From Paracoccus sp. R12_2 (GTDB lineage: Bacteria > Pseudomonadota > Alphaproteobacteria > Rhodobacterales > Rhodobacteraceae), in assembly GCF_017744015.1 (NCBI RefSeq), contig NZ_JAGHRA010000004.1, positions 1-64,000 on the forward strand: a stretch of 64,000 bases of DNA, written 5' to 3'. Position 1 is the first letter of the stretch. Each line of letters begins with the position of its first letter. The notes beneath the pieces were generated by a model, which worked only from the letters and a program-made list of their open reading frames with translations, searched no databases and had not been told where the DNA came from. Of the stretch, positions 17,099 to 26,211 are shown in pieces. Both the position numbers and the translations under genes were made by a program.

Positions 17099-17575
17099 AT
17101 GTCCGAAGCAGTCGTCGACCCCACGGAGGAAGCCCCCAGGAAGAGGGGGAAACTGCTACCTGTCGCGGCCGCGATCCTTCTGGGCGGTGGCGGCTTTGCA
17201 TCGACCTATCTGGGGTTCTGGTCCCCTATGGGGCTGTTTGCGGGTTCGTCAGGCGCCCCTGCCGTGACGACCGTTTCGCCAGCGGTATTCGTCGAGATTC
17301 CGCGCATCGAATTGAGTGTACCGGGCGGTCGCGGACGCAGTCTGATCCTGGCTGTATCGATTGAAACGGATGCGACCCACCGCGCTGAGGTCGAACATCT
17401 CATGCCACGCGTTCTGGACGCCTTTACGGGCTTCCTCTCGGGCGTCGATCCCGCAGCCTACGACAAGCGGGGCGTCCTGGAGATCATCCGCGCCGAACTG
17501 GTGACGCGGACCCGCTATGTGCTGGGTGAGACGCCGGTGAAGGATCTCTTGATAACGGAGTTTCTGATCAGATGA
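17099..17575 (+). CDS. fliL: Flagellar basal-body-associated protein FliL
   Basis: 158 residues. A short basic cytoplasmic head, one membrane span (LLPVAAAILLGGGGFASTYLGF) and a periplasmic stomatin-like domain ending LGETPVKDLLITEFLIR, the standard FliL finish. FliL forms rings around the stator and supports torque. First gene of the plus-strand flagellar operon; its stop overlaps the next start (ATGA). Confidence 0.92.
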   Translation: MSEAVVDPTEEAPRKRGKLLPVAAAILLGGGGFASTYLGFWSPMGLFAGSSGAPAVTTVSPAVFVEIPRIELSVPGGRGRSLILAVSIETDATHRAEVEHLMPRVLDAFTGFLSGVDPAAYDKRGVLEIIRAELVTRTRYVLGETPVKDLLITEFLIR

Positions 17576-17922
17576 CTATCGAGACACTGCTTCAGGCCGC
17601 GCTGGCCGCGGCCTCTGTGGGACTTGCCTGTTTCTGCCTGCTGCTGGCGCGCCGGCTGCGTCGGCTGAACGATCTGGAATCGGGTCTGGGCGGGGCGATC
17701 GCGGTGATGGCCGCCGAAGTGGACAGGCTGGAACGTGCGATCCGGTCGGCCCGCGCCGAGGCCACCGAAGCAAGCGAACAGCTTTCCGAGGAAATATCAC
17801 GGGCACGGAAGGAACGCGCGCTGTGGGATCTGCGCCAGCGGATCGGCCAGGCGGCGATGCCCGAGGATCGACCCGCACCGCAACGGCGTCTTCGCAAGAA
17901 GTCGGAGATATTCGATGCGTAG
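17572..17922 (+). CDS. Flagellar-operon membrane-anchored coiled-coil protein (DUF6468-like)
   Basis: 116 residues. The N-terminal span LLQAALAAASVGLACFCLLL is followed by a long helix with heptad-like spacing (ERAIRSARAEATEASEQLSE) and a basic tail. The name DUF6468 is from memory of alphaproteobacterial flagellar clusters and uncertain. Its place between fliL and motE, with overlaps on both sides, argues for a role in stator or basal-body assembly. Confidence 0.6.
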   Translation: MTIETLLQAALAAASVGLACFCLLLARRLRRLNDLESGLGGAIAVMAAEVDRLERAIRSARAEATEASEQLSEEISRARKERALWDLRQRIGQAAMPEDRPAPQRRLRKKSEIFDA

Positions 17923-18457
17923 ATCGTTCCTGCCGGCCCTGGCATTGATTCTGGCCGTTCCTGCCGCCGCCGCGGTCTGGAAATCCCAGGATCTTTCACG
18001 GGTGTTTGCGGCGTTCGCCGCACCCAGCGGTCTTTTGCAAGGCTGCGGCGACGTTCCCGAGGCGGTCGCCTTGGCCGAGGAATTGCGCGATCGCGCCCTT
18101 CGGATCGAGCGCTACATGGAAAGTATCGAAGACCGAAAGGCCGAACTGGCGCAGGCCGAACAGACATTGCGTGAACGGCTTGTGCAGTTGAAGTCGCAGA
18201 AGGGCGGAATCCGCGCGCGGCGGGATACGGCCACCGAAGCTGTTCGAGACGATATCCAGCGCCTCGTCGCGCTCTACGATCAGATGAAGCCAGCCGAGGC
18301 AGCCGCCGTGCTGACCAACCTGCCCGCGGATTTCGCGGCCGAGATCCTGATGCGGGTTCGGCCGGAAACGGGGGCGCGGATCATTGCCGCGGTCGAGCCG
18401 CGTCAGGCGGCGCTGCTGACCGCCCAGATGGGCGCCCGCAGCGTCAGAAAGAACTGA
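17915..18457 (+). CDS. motE: MotE-family protein (MgtE N-domain)
   Basis: 180 residues. A signal sequence (RRSFLPALALILAVPAAAAV), a central coiled coil (RKAELAQAEQTLRERLVQLK), and a C-terminal MgtE-N/FliG-like helical repeat (YDQMKPAEAAAVLTNLPADF, RVRPETGARIIAAVEP). MotE in rhizobia is a periplasmic chaperone for the motor protein MotC. The start is the ATG at 17,915, where the signal peptide begins, overlapping the previous gene by 8 bases. motA follows. Confidence 0.8.
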   Translation: MRRSFLPALALILAVPAAAAVWKSQDLSRVFAAFAAPSGLLQGCGDVPEAVALAEELRDRALRIERYMESIEDRKAELAQAEQTLRERLVQLKSQKGGIRARRDTATEAVRDDIQRLVALYDQMKPAEAAAVLTNLPADFAAEILMRVRPETGARIIAAVEPRQAALLTAQMGARSVRKN

Positions 18458-18469
18458 GGAGCGACAGTC

Positions 18470-19336
18470 ATGTTCGGCTTTGTAGGCATTTTCTTGACCA
18501 TGGCGATGGTCTTCGGCGGTTATTTGCTCGCGGGCGGCAAGATGGGTGTCATCACCCATGCGCTGCCATTCGAGATGATGATGATTATGGGTGCCGCGAT
18601 CGGATCATACCTGTTGTCCAACGACAGCCATATCCTGAAGGCGACGCCGAAGGGGCTGATACGCGCCTTCAAGGGCCCCATGTGGTCGGCGCAGGATCAT
18701 CAGGATGTGCTTTGCCTGATGTTTCAACTGCTGAAGATCGCGCGCGAAAATCCGGTCGCCTTGGAACAGCACATCGAAAACCCGCGGGAATCTACCGTGT
18801 TCGGGGCTTATCCGCGACTGCTGGCCGATCACAATATCGTCTCGTTGATCGCCGATACGCTGCGCTCGGCCAGCCTGAACTATGACGATCCCTATCAGGT
18901 CGAAGAGATGCTGTCCCGCCGCATCGCGACGCTGCGCGAGGAAGAGATGCACCTTCCACATGCGCTGCAAAGTGTGGCCGATGCATTGCCGGCGCTGGGA
19001 ATCGTCGCCGCCGTGTTGGGCGTCATCAAGACGATGAGTTCGATCGACCAACCGCCCGAGGTGTTGGGCAAGATGATCGGCGGCGCCCTGGTGGGGACGT
19101 TTCTGGGCGTCTTTCTGGCCTATGGCTTTGTCGCGCCGCTGGCCAACCGGCTTGGGGGCGTCATCAAGCAGGATCTTGGTTTCTATGATGTGATCAAGTC
19201 GGTGCTGGTCGCCGGCCTGCATCAGCATGCCACCAATCTGTGCGTCGAGGTCGGTCGCCAGACCGCCCCGGAACATCTGCGCCCCAGCTTCGATACGCTG
19301 GAGACCGCGCTTCGAGATCTGAAGAAGGCGGCGTGA
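18470..19336 (+). CDS. motA: Flagellar motor stator protein MotA
   Basis: 288 residues with four membrane spans: two near the N-terminus (FVGIFLTMAMVFGGYLLAGG, MMMIMGAAIGSYLL) and two after the cytoplasmic domain (ALGIVAAVLGVIKTM, GALVGTFLGVFLAYGF). It couples ion flow to rotation together with MotB, which is not in this window. The cytoplasmic loop carries the charged residues that meet FliG. Its stop TGA overlaps the next ATG. Confidence 0.94.
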   Translation: MFGFVGIFLTMAMVFGGYLLAGGKMGVITHALPFEMMMIMGAAIGSYLLSNDSHILKATPKGLIRAFKGPMWSAQDHQDVLCLMFQLLKIARENPVALEQHIENPRESTVFGAYPRLLADHNIVSLIADTLRSASLNYDDPYQVEEMLSRRIATLREEEMHLPHALQSVADALPALGIVAAVLGVIKTMSSIDQPPEVLGKMIGGALVGTFLGVFLAYGFVAPLANRLGGVIKQDLGFYDVIKSVLVAGLHQHATNLCVEVGRQTAPEHLRPSFDTLETALRDLKKAA

Positions 19337-19614
19337 TGCTGACAATGGCCTTTCTCGTCGTGGCTGCGAATGCGGGCGAGCCGACGGCGTCATTGCCTCC
19401 CGAAATCGCCGGCTACGCGCAAGAGGCGTCCGACCTGCTGCTGGCCGGCGAAACGCTGCCGCGCGACTATCGTGTGCGGTTGATGGGCATGGAGCCATCG
19501 GTACGGCTGCAGGCTCTGGTCTTTCTGCGCCGCGCGGGGCTGCTGACGGCAGATCCCTGGCCGCTCGAGGATATTCTGAAGCCCGCGATCACGGCGCAGG
19601 AGGACATGGAATGA
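19336..19614 (+). CDS. Small hypothetical protein in the flagellar operon
   Basis: 92 residues, no family recognised. The N-terminus is a possible short signal or membrane segment (LTMAFLVVAANAGEP), and the rest is acidic and helical (IAGYAQEASDLLLAGETL). The start overlaps the motA stop, and the stop overlaps the flhA ATG, so it is translated as part of the operon. The chosen start is the coupled ATG; the longer frame lies inside motA. Confidence 0.6.
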   Translation: MLTMAFLVVAANAGEPTASLPPEIAGYAQEASDLLLAGETLPRDYRVRLMGMEPSVRLQALVFLRRAGLLTADPWPLEDILKPAITAQEDME

Positions 19615-21710
19615 ACAGTGTCGGCGCTGTCGCCCGTAAGTCCCGGCGCATGCTGGATGCACCTTTGCTGGTTACCGGCGGTCTGGTCCTGATCGTCATT
19701 TCGCTGGTGATCCCGCTTCCGCCGGGATTGCTGGATTTCGGAATCGCCTTGTCCATCGCGACCGCGACGCTGGTGCTGGTCATGGCATCGCTGGTGGACA
19801 AGCCGACCGATTTTCAGGCGTTCCCGGTTCTGCTGCTGGTAAGTCTGGTCATCCGGCTTTCGCTGAACGTGTCCTCGACCCGGCTTATCCTGACGGAAGG
19901 GCACACCGGCAACGATGCTGCGGGGCAGGTGATCAACGGATTCGCGGCCTTTGTGGCGGGCGGTTCACTTCTGGTCGGGCTGACCGTGTTCGCAGTCATC
20001 TCGGTGGTGAACTTCATGGTCATCACCAAGGGTTCAGGGCGCATGGCCGAGGTTGCGGCGCGGTTCGCGCTGGATTCGCTTCCCGGCAAGCAGCTTGCGA
20101 TTGACGGAGACCTGAATGCAGGCGCGATCGATCATCAGGAAGCCAAGCGGCGCCGTGCCCAGGAACAGCGCGAGATCAGCTTCTTCGGATCGCTCGACGG
20201 CGCATCGAAATTCGTCAAGGGCGATGCTGTCGCGGGGATCGTGATCACACTGATCAATCTTCTTGTCGGTCTGACAGTGGGGATCGCCGTCCATGGCATG
20301 AGCGTCGGGGATGCCGTCTCGACCTATTCACACCTCACGATCGGCGACGGTCTGGTCAGCCAGATCCCGGCGCTGATCACCTCGATGGCGGCGGCGTTGC
20401 TGCTGTCGCGCGGCGGGGCGACCGACACGACCGCGCAACTTCTGTCGCAGCAATTCGCGCGCGGCTGGCAGCCTGCGGCAATGGTTGCGGCGGCGATGCT
20501 GCTGATGTCCTTCGTTCCCGGCATGCCGCGTCTACTGTTTATTGCGCTGGCCATGGCGATGGCTATGGCCTCGTTTCAGATCGCGCGCAGGTTGAGGCAT
20601 GACATGGACCAACCCGAGATCCCGGCCGATGACGAACCGGCGTCACGGCCCGCCAGCCGGATCGGCGACGTGCTGGATACCGACGATATCAGCGTCGAGA
20701 TAGGGTCCGATCTGATCGTGACGGCGCTGGATCAGGCGCGCGGCCTGGGCAGCCGGATCAGCAACCTGCGAATTCACATCGCACGCGGTTTCGGGCTGAT
20801 CCTGCCGGATGTTCGCATCACCGATACGGACGAACTGGCGCCTGGCGACTATCTGATCCGGGTCCATGGCGTGGTGCGTGGTCGCGGCAGCCTGAGACCG
20901 GGTGAGGTTCTTGCATTGGGCCCGGACCGGCTGCTGGAACAGTTGCGGGGCGTGACCGTCCGCGAACCGGTCTATTCCAGCCCCGCGCGCTGGCTTGCGC
21001 GCGAGGATCAGGACGAGGCCGCGACCATGGGTGCGACCGTGGTGACACCGATGGAGGTGCTGTCCACGCATCTGATGGAGGTCGTGAAGGCGAACCTGTC
21101 GTCTTTGCTGACACTGGCCGCGATGCAGCGCCAGATCGAGGAACTGAAGACGCTTTCGGACCCCGCTCGAGCGGAACGCAACAGGCGTTACCTTGACAGC
21201 ATGATCCCTGACAAGGTCAGCCCCGAAAGCCTGTTGGCTGTCCTGCGGGCGTTGCTGGAGGAACGCCTGTCGATCCGCAACCTGCCGCTGATCATCGACG
21301 CCATCTACGAATTTCGTTCGATCGACTCGATCGAAACGGTCTACGAAATGGTGCGAAAGCGGCTGCGCGGCCAGATCACGCAGCAATATTCGGACGATTC
21401 CGGGCGCATCTCGGCGTTGCAGCTGCACCCTGCATGGGAGGCGGAATTTGTTCGTGCGGATGGCGAGACGGGCCGAACCGGCGGCGGGGCCATCACGCCG
21501 GGGTTGTCGCAGAAACTGCTCGACGCCACCCGTCGCGCCCTGGCCACGGCTCAGCCGGGCGCACGCACCGTCGTCATTGCGCCCGATCATCGGCGACGGA
21601 TGATCCGTGCCGTGCTGGGATCGAATGGCGTCTCTGCGCCGGTCCTGGGCCTGGAGGAGATCGACCCGGGGGCCGAACTACACCTGGTCGGAACGATCGA
21701 GGCCGCGTGA
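19611..21710 (+). CDS. flhA: Flagellar export gate protein FlhA
   Basis: 699 residues, the usual size. The N-terminal half has eight predicted membrane spans and the FHIPEP-family signature region (RFALDSLPGKQLAIDGDLNA, EQREISFFGSLDGASKFVKG). The C-terminal cytoplasmic half forms the nine-subunit ring that docks chaperone-substrate complexes. Its stop overlaps the fliR start. Confidence 0.96.
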   Translation: MNSVGAVARKSRRMLDAPLLVTGGLVLIVISLVIPLPPGLLDFGIALSIATATLVLVMASLVDKPTDFQAFPVLLLVSLVIRLSLNVSSTRLILTEGHTGNDAAGQVINGFAAFVAGGSLLVGLTVFAVISVVNFMVITKGSGRMAEVAARFALDSLPGKQLAIDGDLNAGAIDHQEAKRRRAQEQREISFFGSLDGASKFVKGDAVAGIVITLINLLVGLTVGIAVHGMSVGDAVSTYSHLTIGDGLVSQIPALITSMAAALLLSRGGATDTTAQLLSQQFARGWQPAAMVAAAMLLMSFVPGMPRLLFIALAMAMAMASFQIARRLRHDMDQPEIPADDEPASRPASRIGDVLDTDDISVEIGSDLIVTALDQARGLGSRISNLRIHIARGFGLILPDVRITDTDELAPGDYLIRVHGVVRGRGSLRPGEVLALGPDRLLEQLRGVTVREPVYSSPARWLAREDQDEAATMGATVVTPMEVLSTHLMEVVKANLSSLLTLAAMQRQIEELKTLSDPARAERNRRYLDSMIPDKVSPESLLAVLRALLEERLSIRNLPLIIDAIYEFRSIDSIETVYEMVRKRLRGQITQQYSDDSGRISALQLHPAWEAEFVRADGETGRTGGGAITPGLSQKLLDATRRALATAQPGARTVVIAPDHRRRMIRAVLGSNGVSAPVLGLEEIDPGAELHLVGTIEAA

Positions 21711-22462
21711 TGTGGCAGCAGCTTGCCCAATGGGTGCCCGGCCTGGATTGGGGCGTCGTCCTTGTCTATCTGCGGGTCCAGGCATGTCTGCTGATCCTGC
21801 CGGGGCTGGGCGAAAGGCTGATTCCGGTCCGGGTGCGGGTAGCGGCCGCGATGGCGGTCACGCCGTTGCTGGCGGGGTTGACGGGGCCGGTGGCGTCGCC
21901 GTCGGTGCCGTTGCAATTGATCGTCCAAAGCGGTGCCGAGATGGTGATCGGCCTGGCAACCGGGGGCTTGCTGCGGCTGTTGGCCCTTGCCTTGGACGTG
22001 GCCACCACGGCAATCGCCGCGACCGCGTCCTTGTCTCAGATCATTGGTGTCCAGAACGAAGCCGCCCCGCATCCGGTCGGGAACCTGATGCATCTGGGTG
22101 GCATGGCCGTGTTGATGGCGCTTGGTTTGCCGGTGATGCTGGTGCAGCTGCTGGCCGACAGCTTCACGCTTTGGCCGCCGGCGGGTTGGCCCGACATCGA
22201 CACGCTTGCGCCCGCAGCCGTCGCACTGGTCGCGCAAAGTTTCGGGCTGGCGATGATGCTGGCCGCGCCCTTTACCCTGGGCGGCTTTCTGTTCCAGGCG
22301 CTGTCTGGTGTCATCAACCGCGTCATGCCGGCGCTGCCGGTCGTCTTTATCGGCTCTCCTGCCTCGATCATGCTGGCGCTTGTCGCGCTGACGCTGCTGG
22401 CCCCCATGTTGATCGCGATCTGGGCGGACGCGGTGCTGAGCTTTGTCTTGCCGAGGCCCTGA
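21710..22462 (+). CDS. fliR: Flagellar export gate protein FliR
   Basis: 250 residues, mostly membrane spans: VYLRVQACLLILPGLGERL, VRVRVAAAMAVTPLLAGL, LSQIIGVQNEAAPHPVGNLM and VVFIGSPASIMLALVALTLL. The family signature and size fit FliR, which assembles with FliP and FliQ. The start is the ATG overlapping the flhA stop (TGATG). The frame stays open far upstream inside flhA but that part is shadow. Confidence 0.92.
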   Translation: MWQQLAQWVPGLDWGVVLVYLRVQACLLILPGLGERLIPVRVRVAAAMAVTPLLAGLTGPVASPSVPLQLIVQSGAEMVIGLATGGLLRLLALALDVATTAIAATASLSQIIGVQNEAAPHPVGNLMHLGGMAVLMALGLPVMLVQLLADSFTLWPPAGWPDIDTLAPAAVALVAQSFGLAMMLAAPFTLGGFLFQALSGVINRVMPALPVVFIGSPASIMLALVALTLLAPMLIAIWADAVLSFVLPRP

Positions 22463-23523
22463 TGACAGAAGACCACAACGACAAGCCCTTCGAGGCGACC
22501 GATCAGAAGCTGCGTAAGGCGCGCGAGAAGGGCGATGTTCCGCGTTCCACCGAGTTGAATGCGGCGGCGATGTATGTCGGCGCCTGGCTGTCGCTTGCGG
22601 TGGGTGCCGGTTTTGCTGTGAAACAGTGGCTGTCGATGGCAAGCCGCGCGATGGGGTCGGACGGTTGGCCGCTTGACACGGCCTTCGGGCTGGCGGCATC
22701 GCTGGGGCACTATGCCAGCCTTGCCGCAATCGCCCTGGCGGTGGTTCCCGCCATGGCCATCCTGGTCGGCCTTGTGATGCAACGAGGATTGATCTTCGCC
22801 ACCGGCAAGCTGGCCCTCGATTTCAACAGGCTGAATCCGATCAAGAACGCAGCCCAGAAGTTCGGTGCTTCCGGGCTGGTGACCTTCGCGATTTCCTTCG
22901 GCAAGGCCGCGCTGGTCTGCCTTGGCGGGTGGTACCTGTTCGCGGCCCTGCTGGACAGATTGGCGGGCAGCGCGATGACGGGGGATCGCTGGGTGATCGG
23001 GCTGAGCCTACTGCTGGCGCAGGTTCTGCTGATGGCGGTTGCGATATCGGTCGGCTTCGCGGCGCTGGACATGCTGTGGAAGTGGCACGAGCACCGCCGC
23101 AAGAACCGCATGTCACGCAAGGAGATGGAGGATGAGCACAAGGAGGCCGAAGGAGATCCGCATCTGAAAGCGGCGCGGCGCCAGCGGGCTGTGGATATCG
23201 CCATGAAGCAGATGCTTGCAGATGTCGCGAAAGCGGATGTCGTGATCGTGAACCCGAAGCATTACGCGGTGGCCTTGGAATGGCAGCGTGGCAGCGGCAG
23301 GGCGCCGGTGTGTCTGGCCAAGGGCACGGACGAGGTTGCTGCACGTATCCGCGCCAAGGCCCGCGAGGCGAAGGTGCCGATCTGGTCGGATCCCCCTTGC
23401 GCACGGGCAATTCACGCCAGCGTCGAGATCGGGCAGGAAATCAGGCGCGATCACTTTGCGGCGGTCGCGGCCGCGATCCGATTTGCCGAGAAAATGCGCC
23501 AGAAGGCCCGTGCGGGATGGTAG
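22462..23523 (+). CDS. flhB: Flagellar export switch protein FlhB
   Basis: 353 residues: a basic head (KPFEATDQKLRKAREKGDVP, the classic FlhB start), four membrane spans, and a cytoplasmic tail with the autocleavage site NPKHYAVALEW (Asn264-Pro265-Lys266-His267). Most family members have NPTH; the Lys is a permissible-looking variant. Cleavage between Asn and Pro switches export from rod/hook to filament substrates. The start overlaps the fliR stop and the end overlaps the fliJ-like gene. Confidence 0.95.
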   Translation: MTEDHNDKPFEATDQKLRKAREKGDVPRSTELNAAAMYVGAWLSLAVGAGFAVKQWLSMASRAMGSDGWPLDTAFGLAASLGHYASLAAIALAVVPAMAILVGLVMQRGLIFATGKLALDFNRLNPIKNAAQKFGASGLVTFAISFGKAALVCLGGWYLFAALLDRLAGSAMTGDRWVIGLSLLLAQVLLMAVAISVGFAALDMLWKWHEHRRKNRMSRKEMEDEHKEAEGDPHLKAARRQRAVDIAMKQMLADVAKADVVIVNPKHYAVALEWQRGSGRAPVCLAKGTDEVAARIRAKAREAKVPIWSDPPCARAIHASVEIGQEIRRDHFAAVAAAIRFAEKMRQKARAGW

Positions 23524-23888
23524 GTGTTTCCCACAAGCTTGCGCAGCTTGAACGTATCGCGCGCCTGAAGGCCGAACAGGAGTTGAAGAAACTGGCGGCT
23601 TTCAGCAACCACATGGCGTCCGCCCGGCAAAGGGTCGATGCATCGCAGGCGGCGCTTGACCAAAGCTATCGCAGCGTCGCGCCCCTGACCGTGTCCGAGG
23701 CACGGATCGCCAGTGCTCAGGCGGGTCGTGCCGCCCGCGAACTGCGAAAGGCTGATCAGGATCTTGCCCGGATGACACCGCGATATGAAGCCGCAAGGCA
23801 GGACGCCGTGCGAGAGTTCGGCCGGGCCGAGGCGCTTCTTGATCTTGCGAACCGGCAGATCCGAGAGGCTGGAAAACCGCGCTATTGA
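23517..23888 (+). CDS. FliJ-like coiled-coil protein
   Basis: 123 residues, almost wholly helical and charged (LERIARLKAEQELKKLAAF, RAARELRKADQDLARMTPRY). Position after flhB, size and composition fit FliJ, the stalk of the export ATPase, but no strict motif proves it. The ATG lies 7 bases inside flhB (GGATGGTAG). Last gene of the plus-strand flagellar operon; bioB starts 85 bases later. Confidence 0.55.
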   Translation: MVGVSHKLAQLERIARLKAEQELKKLAAFSNHMASARQRVDASQAALDQSYRSVAPLTVSEARIASAQAGRAARELRKADQDLARMTPRYEAARQDAVREFGRAEALLDLANRQIREAGKPRY

Positions 23889-23973
23889 TGCACGATCATG
23901 TTCACCATGCCGGTTGGACAGGCATGCGACAAGCTGCTAGGACACGCATCGCAGCGTTCGCAGGAGGATCGAC

Positions 23974-25035
23974 ATGTCGCAGGCAAGTCTTCGTGGTCAC
24001 GACGAGGAGAAGCGGTTGATCTGGACCGCCAAGACCGCACGGGCGATCTTTGACCTGCCGTTCATGGAACTGCTGTTTCGCGCCCAGACCGTGCATCGCC
24101 AGAATTTCAACCCCAATCGTGTCCAGATGAGCCGTCTTCTGTCGATCAAGACCGGCGGCTGCCCTGAGGATTGCACCTATTGCAGTCAGTCGGCGCGCTA
24201 CGATTCCGGGTTGTCTGCCTCGAAGCTGATGGAGGTCCAGCGCGTGATCGCCGAGGCGAAGCGGGCGCGGGATGCCGGGGCGACCCGTTATTGCATGGGG
24301 GCTGCCTGGCGCAGCCCGAAAGCGCGTGACATGGCGCAGATCGTTGCGATGGTCGAAGGCGTGAAGGCGCTTGGGCTGGAAACATGCATGACGTTGGGGA
24401 TGCTGGATGCCGACCAGGCAAAGCGCCTGAAGGCCGCGGGGCTGGATTATTACAACCACAATATCGACACATCCGAATCCTATTATTCTAATGTGATCAC
24501 GACGCGCAGCTTCGATGATCGCCTGCAAACCCTTCAGAATGTTCGCGACAGCGGGATCAAGGTCTGTTCGGGTGGTATTCTTGGGCTGGGCGAGGGCACA
24601 CAGGATCGCGTCGATATGCTGGTGACGCTGGCCAATCTGCCCGAGCCGCCCGAAAGCGTGCCCGTCAACATGTTGATCCCGGTCGAGGGAACACCGCTGG
24701 AAGACGCCGCCCCCGTCGATCCGATCGATTTCGTCCGCACGATCGCCACGGCGCGTATCATGATGCCGGAAAGCCATGTGCGATTGTCGGCGGGCCGGAC
24801 CGCGATGTCGGATGAGATGCAGGCGCTTTGCTTTTTTGCCGGGGCAAACTCGATCTTCGTGGGGGACACCCTGTTGACCAAGGACAATCCCGGCGAGGAT
24901 CAGGATATGCGTCTGTTCGCCAAGCTGGGACTTGAGCCGATGCAGGTCCACGAACACATGCCCGAAATGGATCCGGCCGAGGCGCATCGCGCGGCATTGT
25001 TGGAGGCCGATCCGGCAATCCCGGTCCTGCGGTAG
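23974..25035 (+). CDS. bioB: Biotin synthase
   Basis: 353 residues. A radical-SAM enzyme that inserts sulfur into dethiobiotin. The CxxxCxxC cluster is in [16 protein letters not shown] (Cys63, 67, 70), with the second-cluster region in [16 protein letters not shown] clean AGGAGGATCGAC ribosome site precedes the ATG. First gene of bioBFDA. I looked for a BioR-type box (TTATCTATAA) in the 85-base upstream gap and did not find one. Confidence 0.96.
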   Translation: MSQASLRGHDEEKRLIWTAKTARAIFDLPFMELLFRAQTVHRQNFNPNRVQMSRLLSIKTGGCPEDCTYCSQSARYDSGLSASKLMEVQRVIAEAKRARDAGATRYCMGAAWRSPKARDMAQIVAMVEGVKALGLETCMTLGMLDADQAKRLKAAGLDYYNHNIDTSESYYSNVITTRSFDDRLQTLQNVRDSGIKVCSGGILGLGEGTQDRVDMLVTLANLPEPPESVPVNMLIPVEGTPLEDAAPVDPIDFVRTIATARIMMPESHVRLSAGRTAMSDEMQALCFFAGANSIFVGDTLLTKDNPGEDQDMRLFAKLGLEPMQVHEHMPEMDPAEAHRAALLEADPAIPVLR

Positions 25036-25038
25036 GAC

Positions 25039-26211
25039 ATGAGCGATCACCTGCGACGCGAAGAATCGGACCGCACCGTGGATCGGCTGTCGGTGTTTCG
25101 GGAACAGCTTGACGGATTGACCCGTCAGACGCGGCGAAGATCGTTGATCGCACGCGGCGGGATCGACTTTTCCTCGAATGATTACATCGGGCTGGCGGGC
25201 TCAGAAAGGCTGTCCGACGCGATTCGCGAAGCCTTGAACCACGGCGTGCCGGTCGGGGCGGCGGGATCGCGGCTGTTGCGGGGACACACGGACGCGCATG
25301 CGGCGTTCGAAGACAAGGCAGCGCGGTTCTTCGGGGCCGAGGCGGCTTTGGGGTTCGGCGGCGGCTATGTCGCGAACTTTGCTGTGATCACAACCTTGCC
25401 GCAACGCGGCGACCTTTTGCTGATGGATGCGCTGTCGCATGCCAGCACGCATGAGGGCGCGCGGGCCGGCAGGGCCGAAGTCCAGCTTTTCCGGCACGGC
25501 GACGTGGAACATGCACGCGACCTGATCCAGGCGTGGCGGCGGGCCGGGCATATCGGCGCGGTCTGGATTGCGGTCGAAAGCCTTTACAGCATGGATGGCG
25601 ATGCAGCGCCGTTGGACCAGCTTGCCAAACTGGCCGATCAGCACGGTTTCCTGCTGGTCGATGAGGCACACGCGACCGGGGTTTACGGCGCCGATGGGCG
25701 AGGCTTGGCGCATCACCTGGAGGGCCGCGAAAATGTGCTGACCCTGCACACGCTGGGCAAGGCGCTGGGCGGATCAGGGGCTTTGGTCTGCGGGGCCAAG
25801 TGCTTGATCGACTTCATGATTAATCGCTGCCGTCCATTCATCTTCGCGACCGCACCGTCGCCCTTGATGGCGGTGGCGGGCAGCGAGGCGCTTGACATTC
25901 TGCGGGACGAACCGTGGCGGCGCGACGCGTTGCGGGACCATGTCACCGCGTTCGGGGCCGAGTTGTCCCGCCGCCTGCCGCAGTTGTCGGTCAGCGGCAG
26001 CCAGATCATCCCGCTGATCGTCGGGCCGGAATCCGCCACGATGGATCTGGCCGCGCGCATCCAGCAAAGGGGCTTTGATGTCAGGGGGATTCGCCCGCCG
26101 ACGGTGCCCGAAGGCACCTCGCGGCTGCGGGTTTCGCTGACCCTGAACGCCACGCCTGCGGATGTGATCCGGCTGGCAGAGACGCTGGAGGAGCTATGGC
26201 CAGATTTGTGA
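25039..26211 (+). CDS. bioF: 8-amino-7-oxononanoate synthase
   Basis: 390 residues, a PLP enzyme joining pimeloyl-ACP/CoA with L-alanine. Motifs: SSNDYIGLAG, GAAGSRLLRGHTDAHAAFED, VDEAHATGVYGADGRG, and the PLP lysine in HTLGKALGGSGA. It follows bioB after 3 bases; its end overlaps bioD by 16 bases. Confidence 0.95.
   Translation: MSDHLRREESDRTVDRLSVFREQLDGLTRQTRRRSLIARGGIDFSSNDYIGLAGSERLSDAIREALNHGVPVGAAGSRLLRGHTDAHAAFEDKAARFFGAEAALGFGGGYVANFAVITTLPQRGDLLLMDALSHASTHEGARAGRAEVQLFRHGDVEHARDLIQAWRRAGHIGAVWIAVESLYSMDGDAAPLDQLAKLADQHGFLLVDEAHATGVYGADGRGLAHHLEGRENVLTLHTLGKALGGSGALVCGAKCLIDFMINRCRPFIFATAPSPLMAVAGSEALDILRDEPWRRDALRDHVTAFGAELSRRLPQLSVSGSQIIPLIVGPESATMDLAARIQQRGFDVRGIRPPTVPEGTSRLRVSLTLNATPADVIRLAETLEELWPDL

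Noticed and set aside
23889..23973. BioR operator upstream of bioB
   Set aside because: No TTATCTATAA-like sequence was found in the gap.
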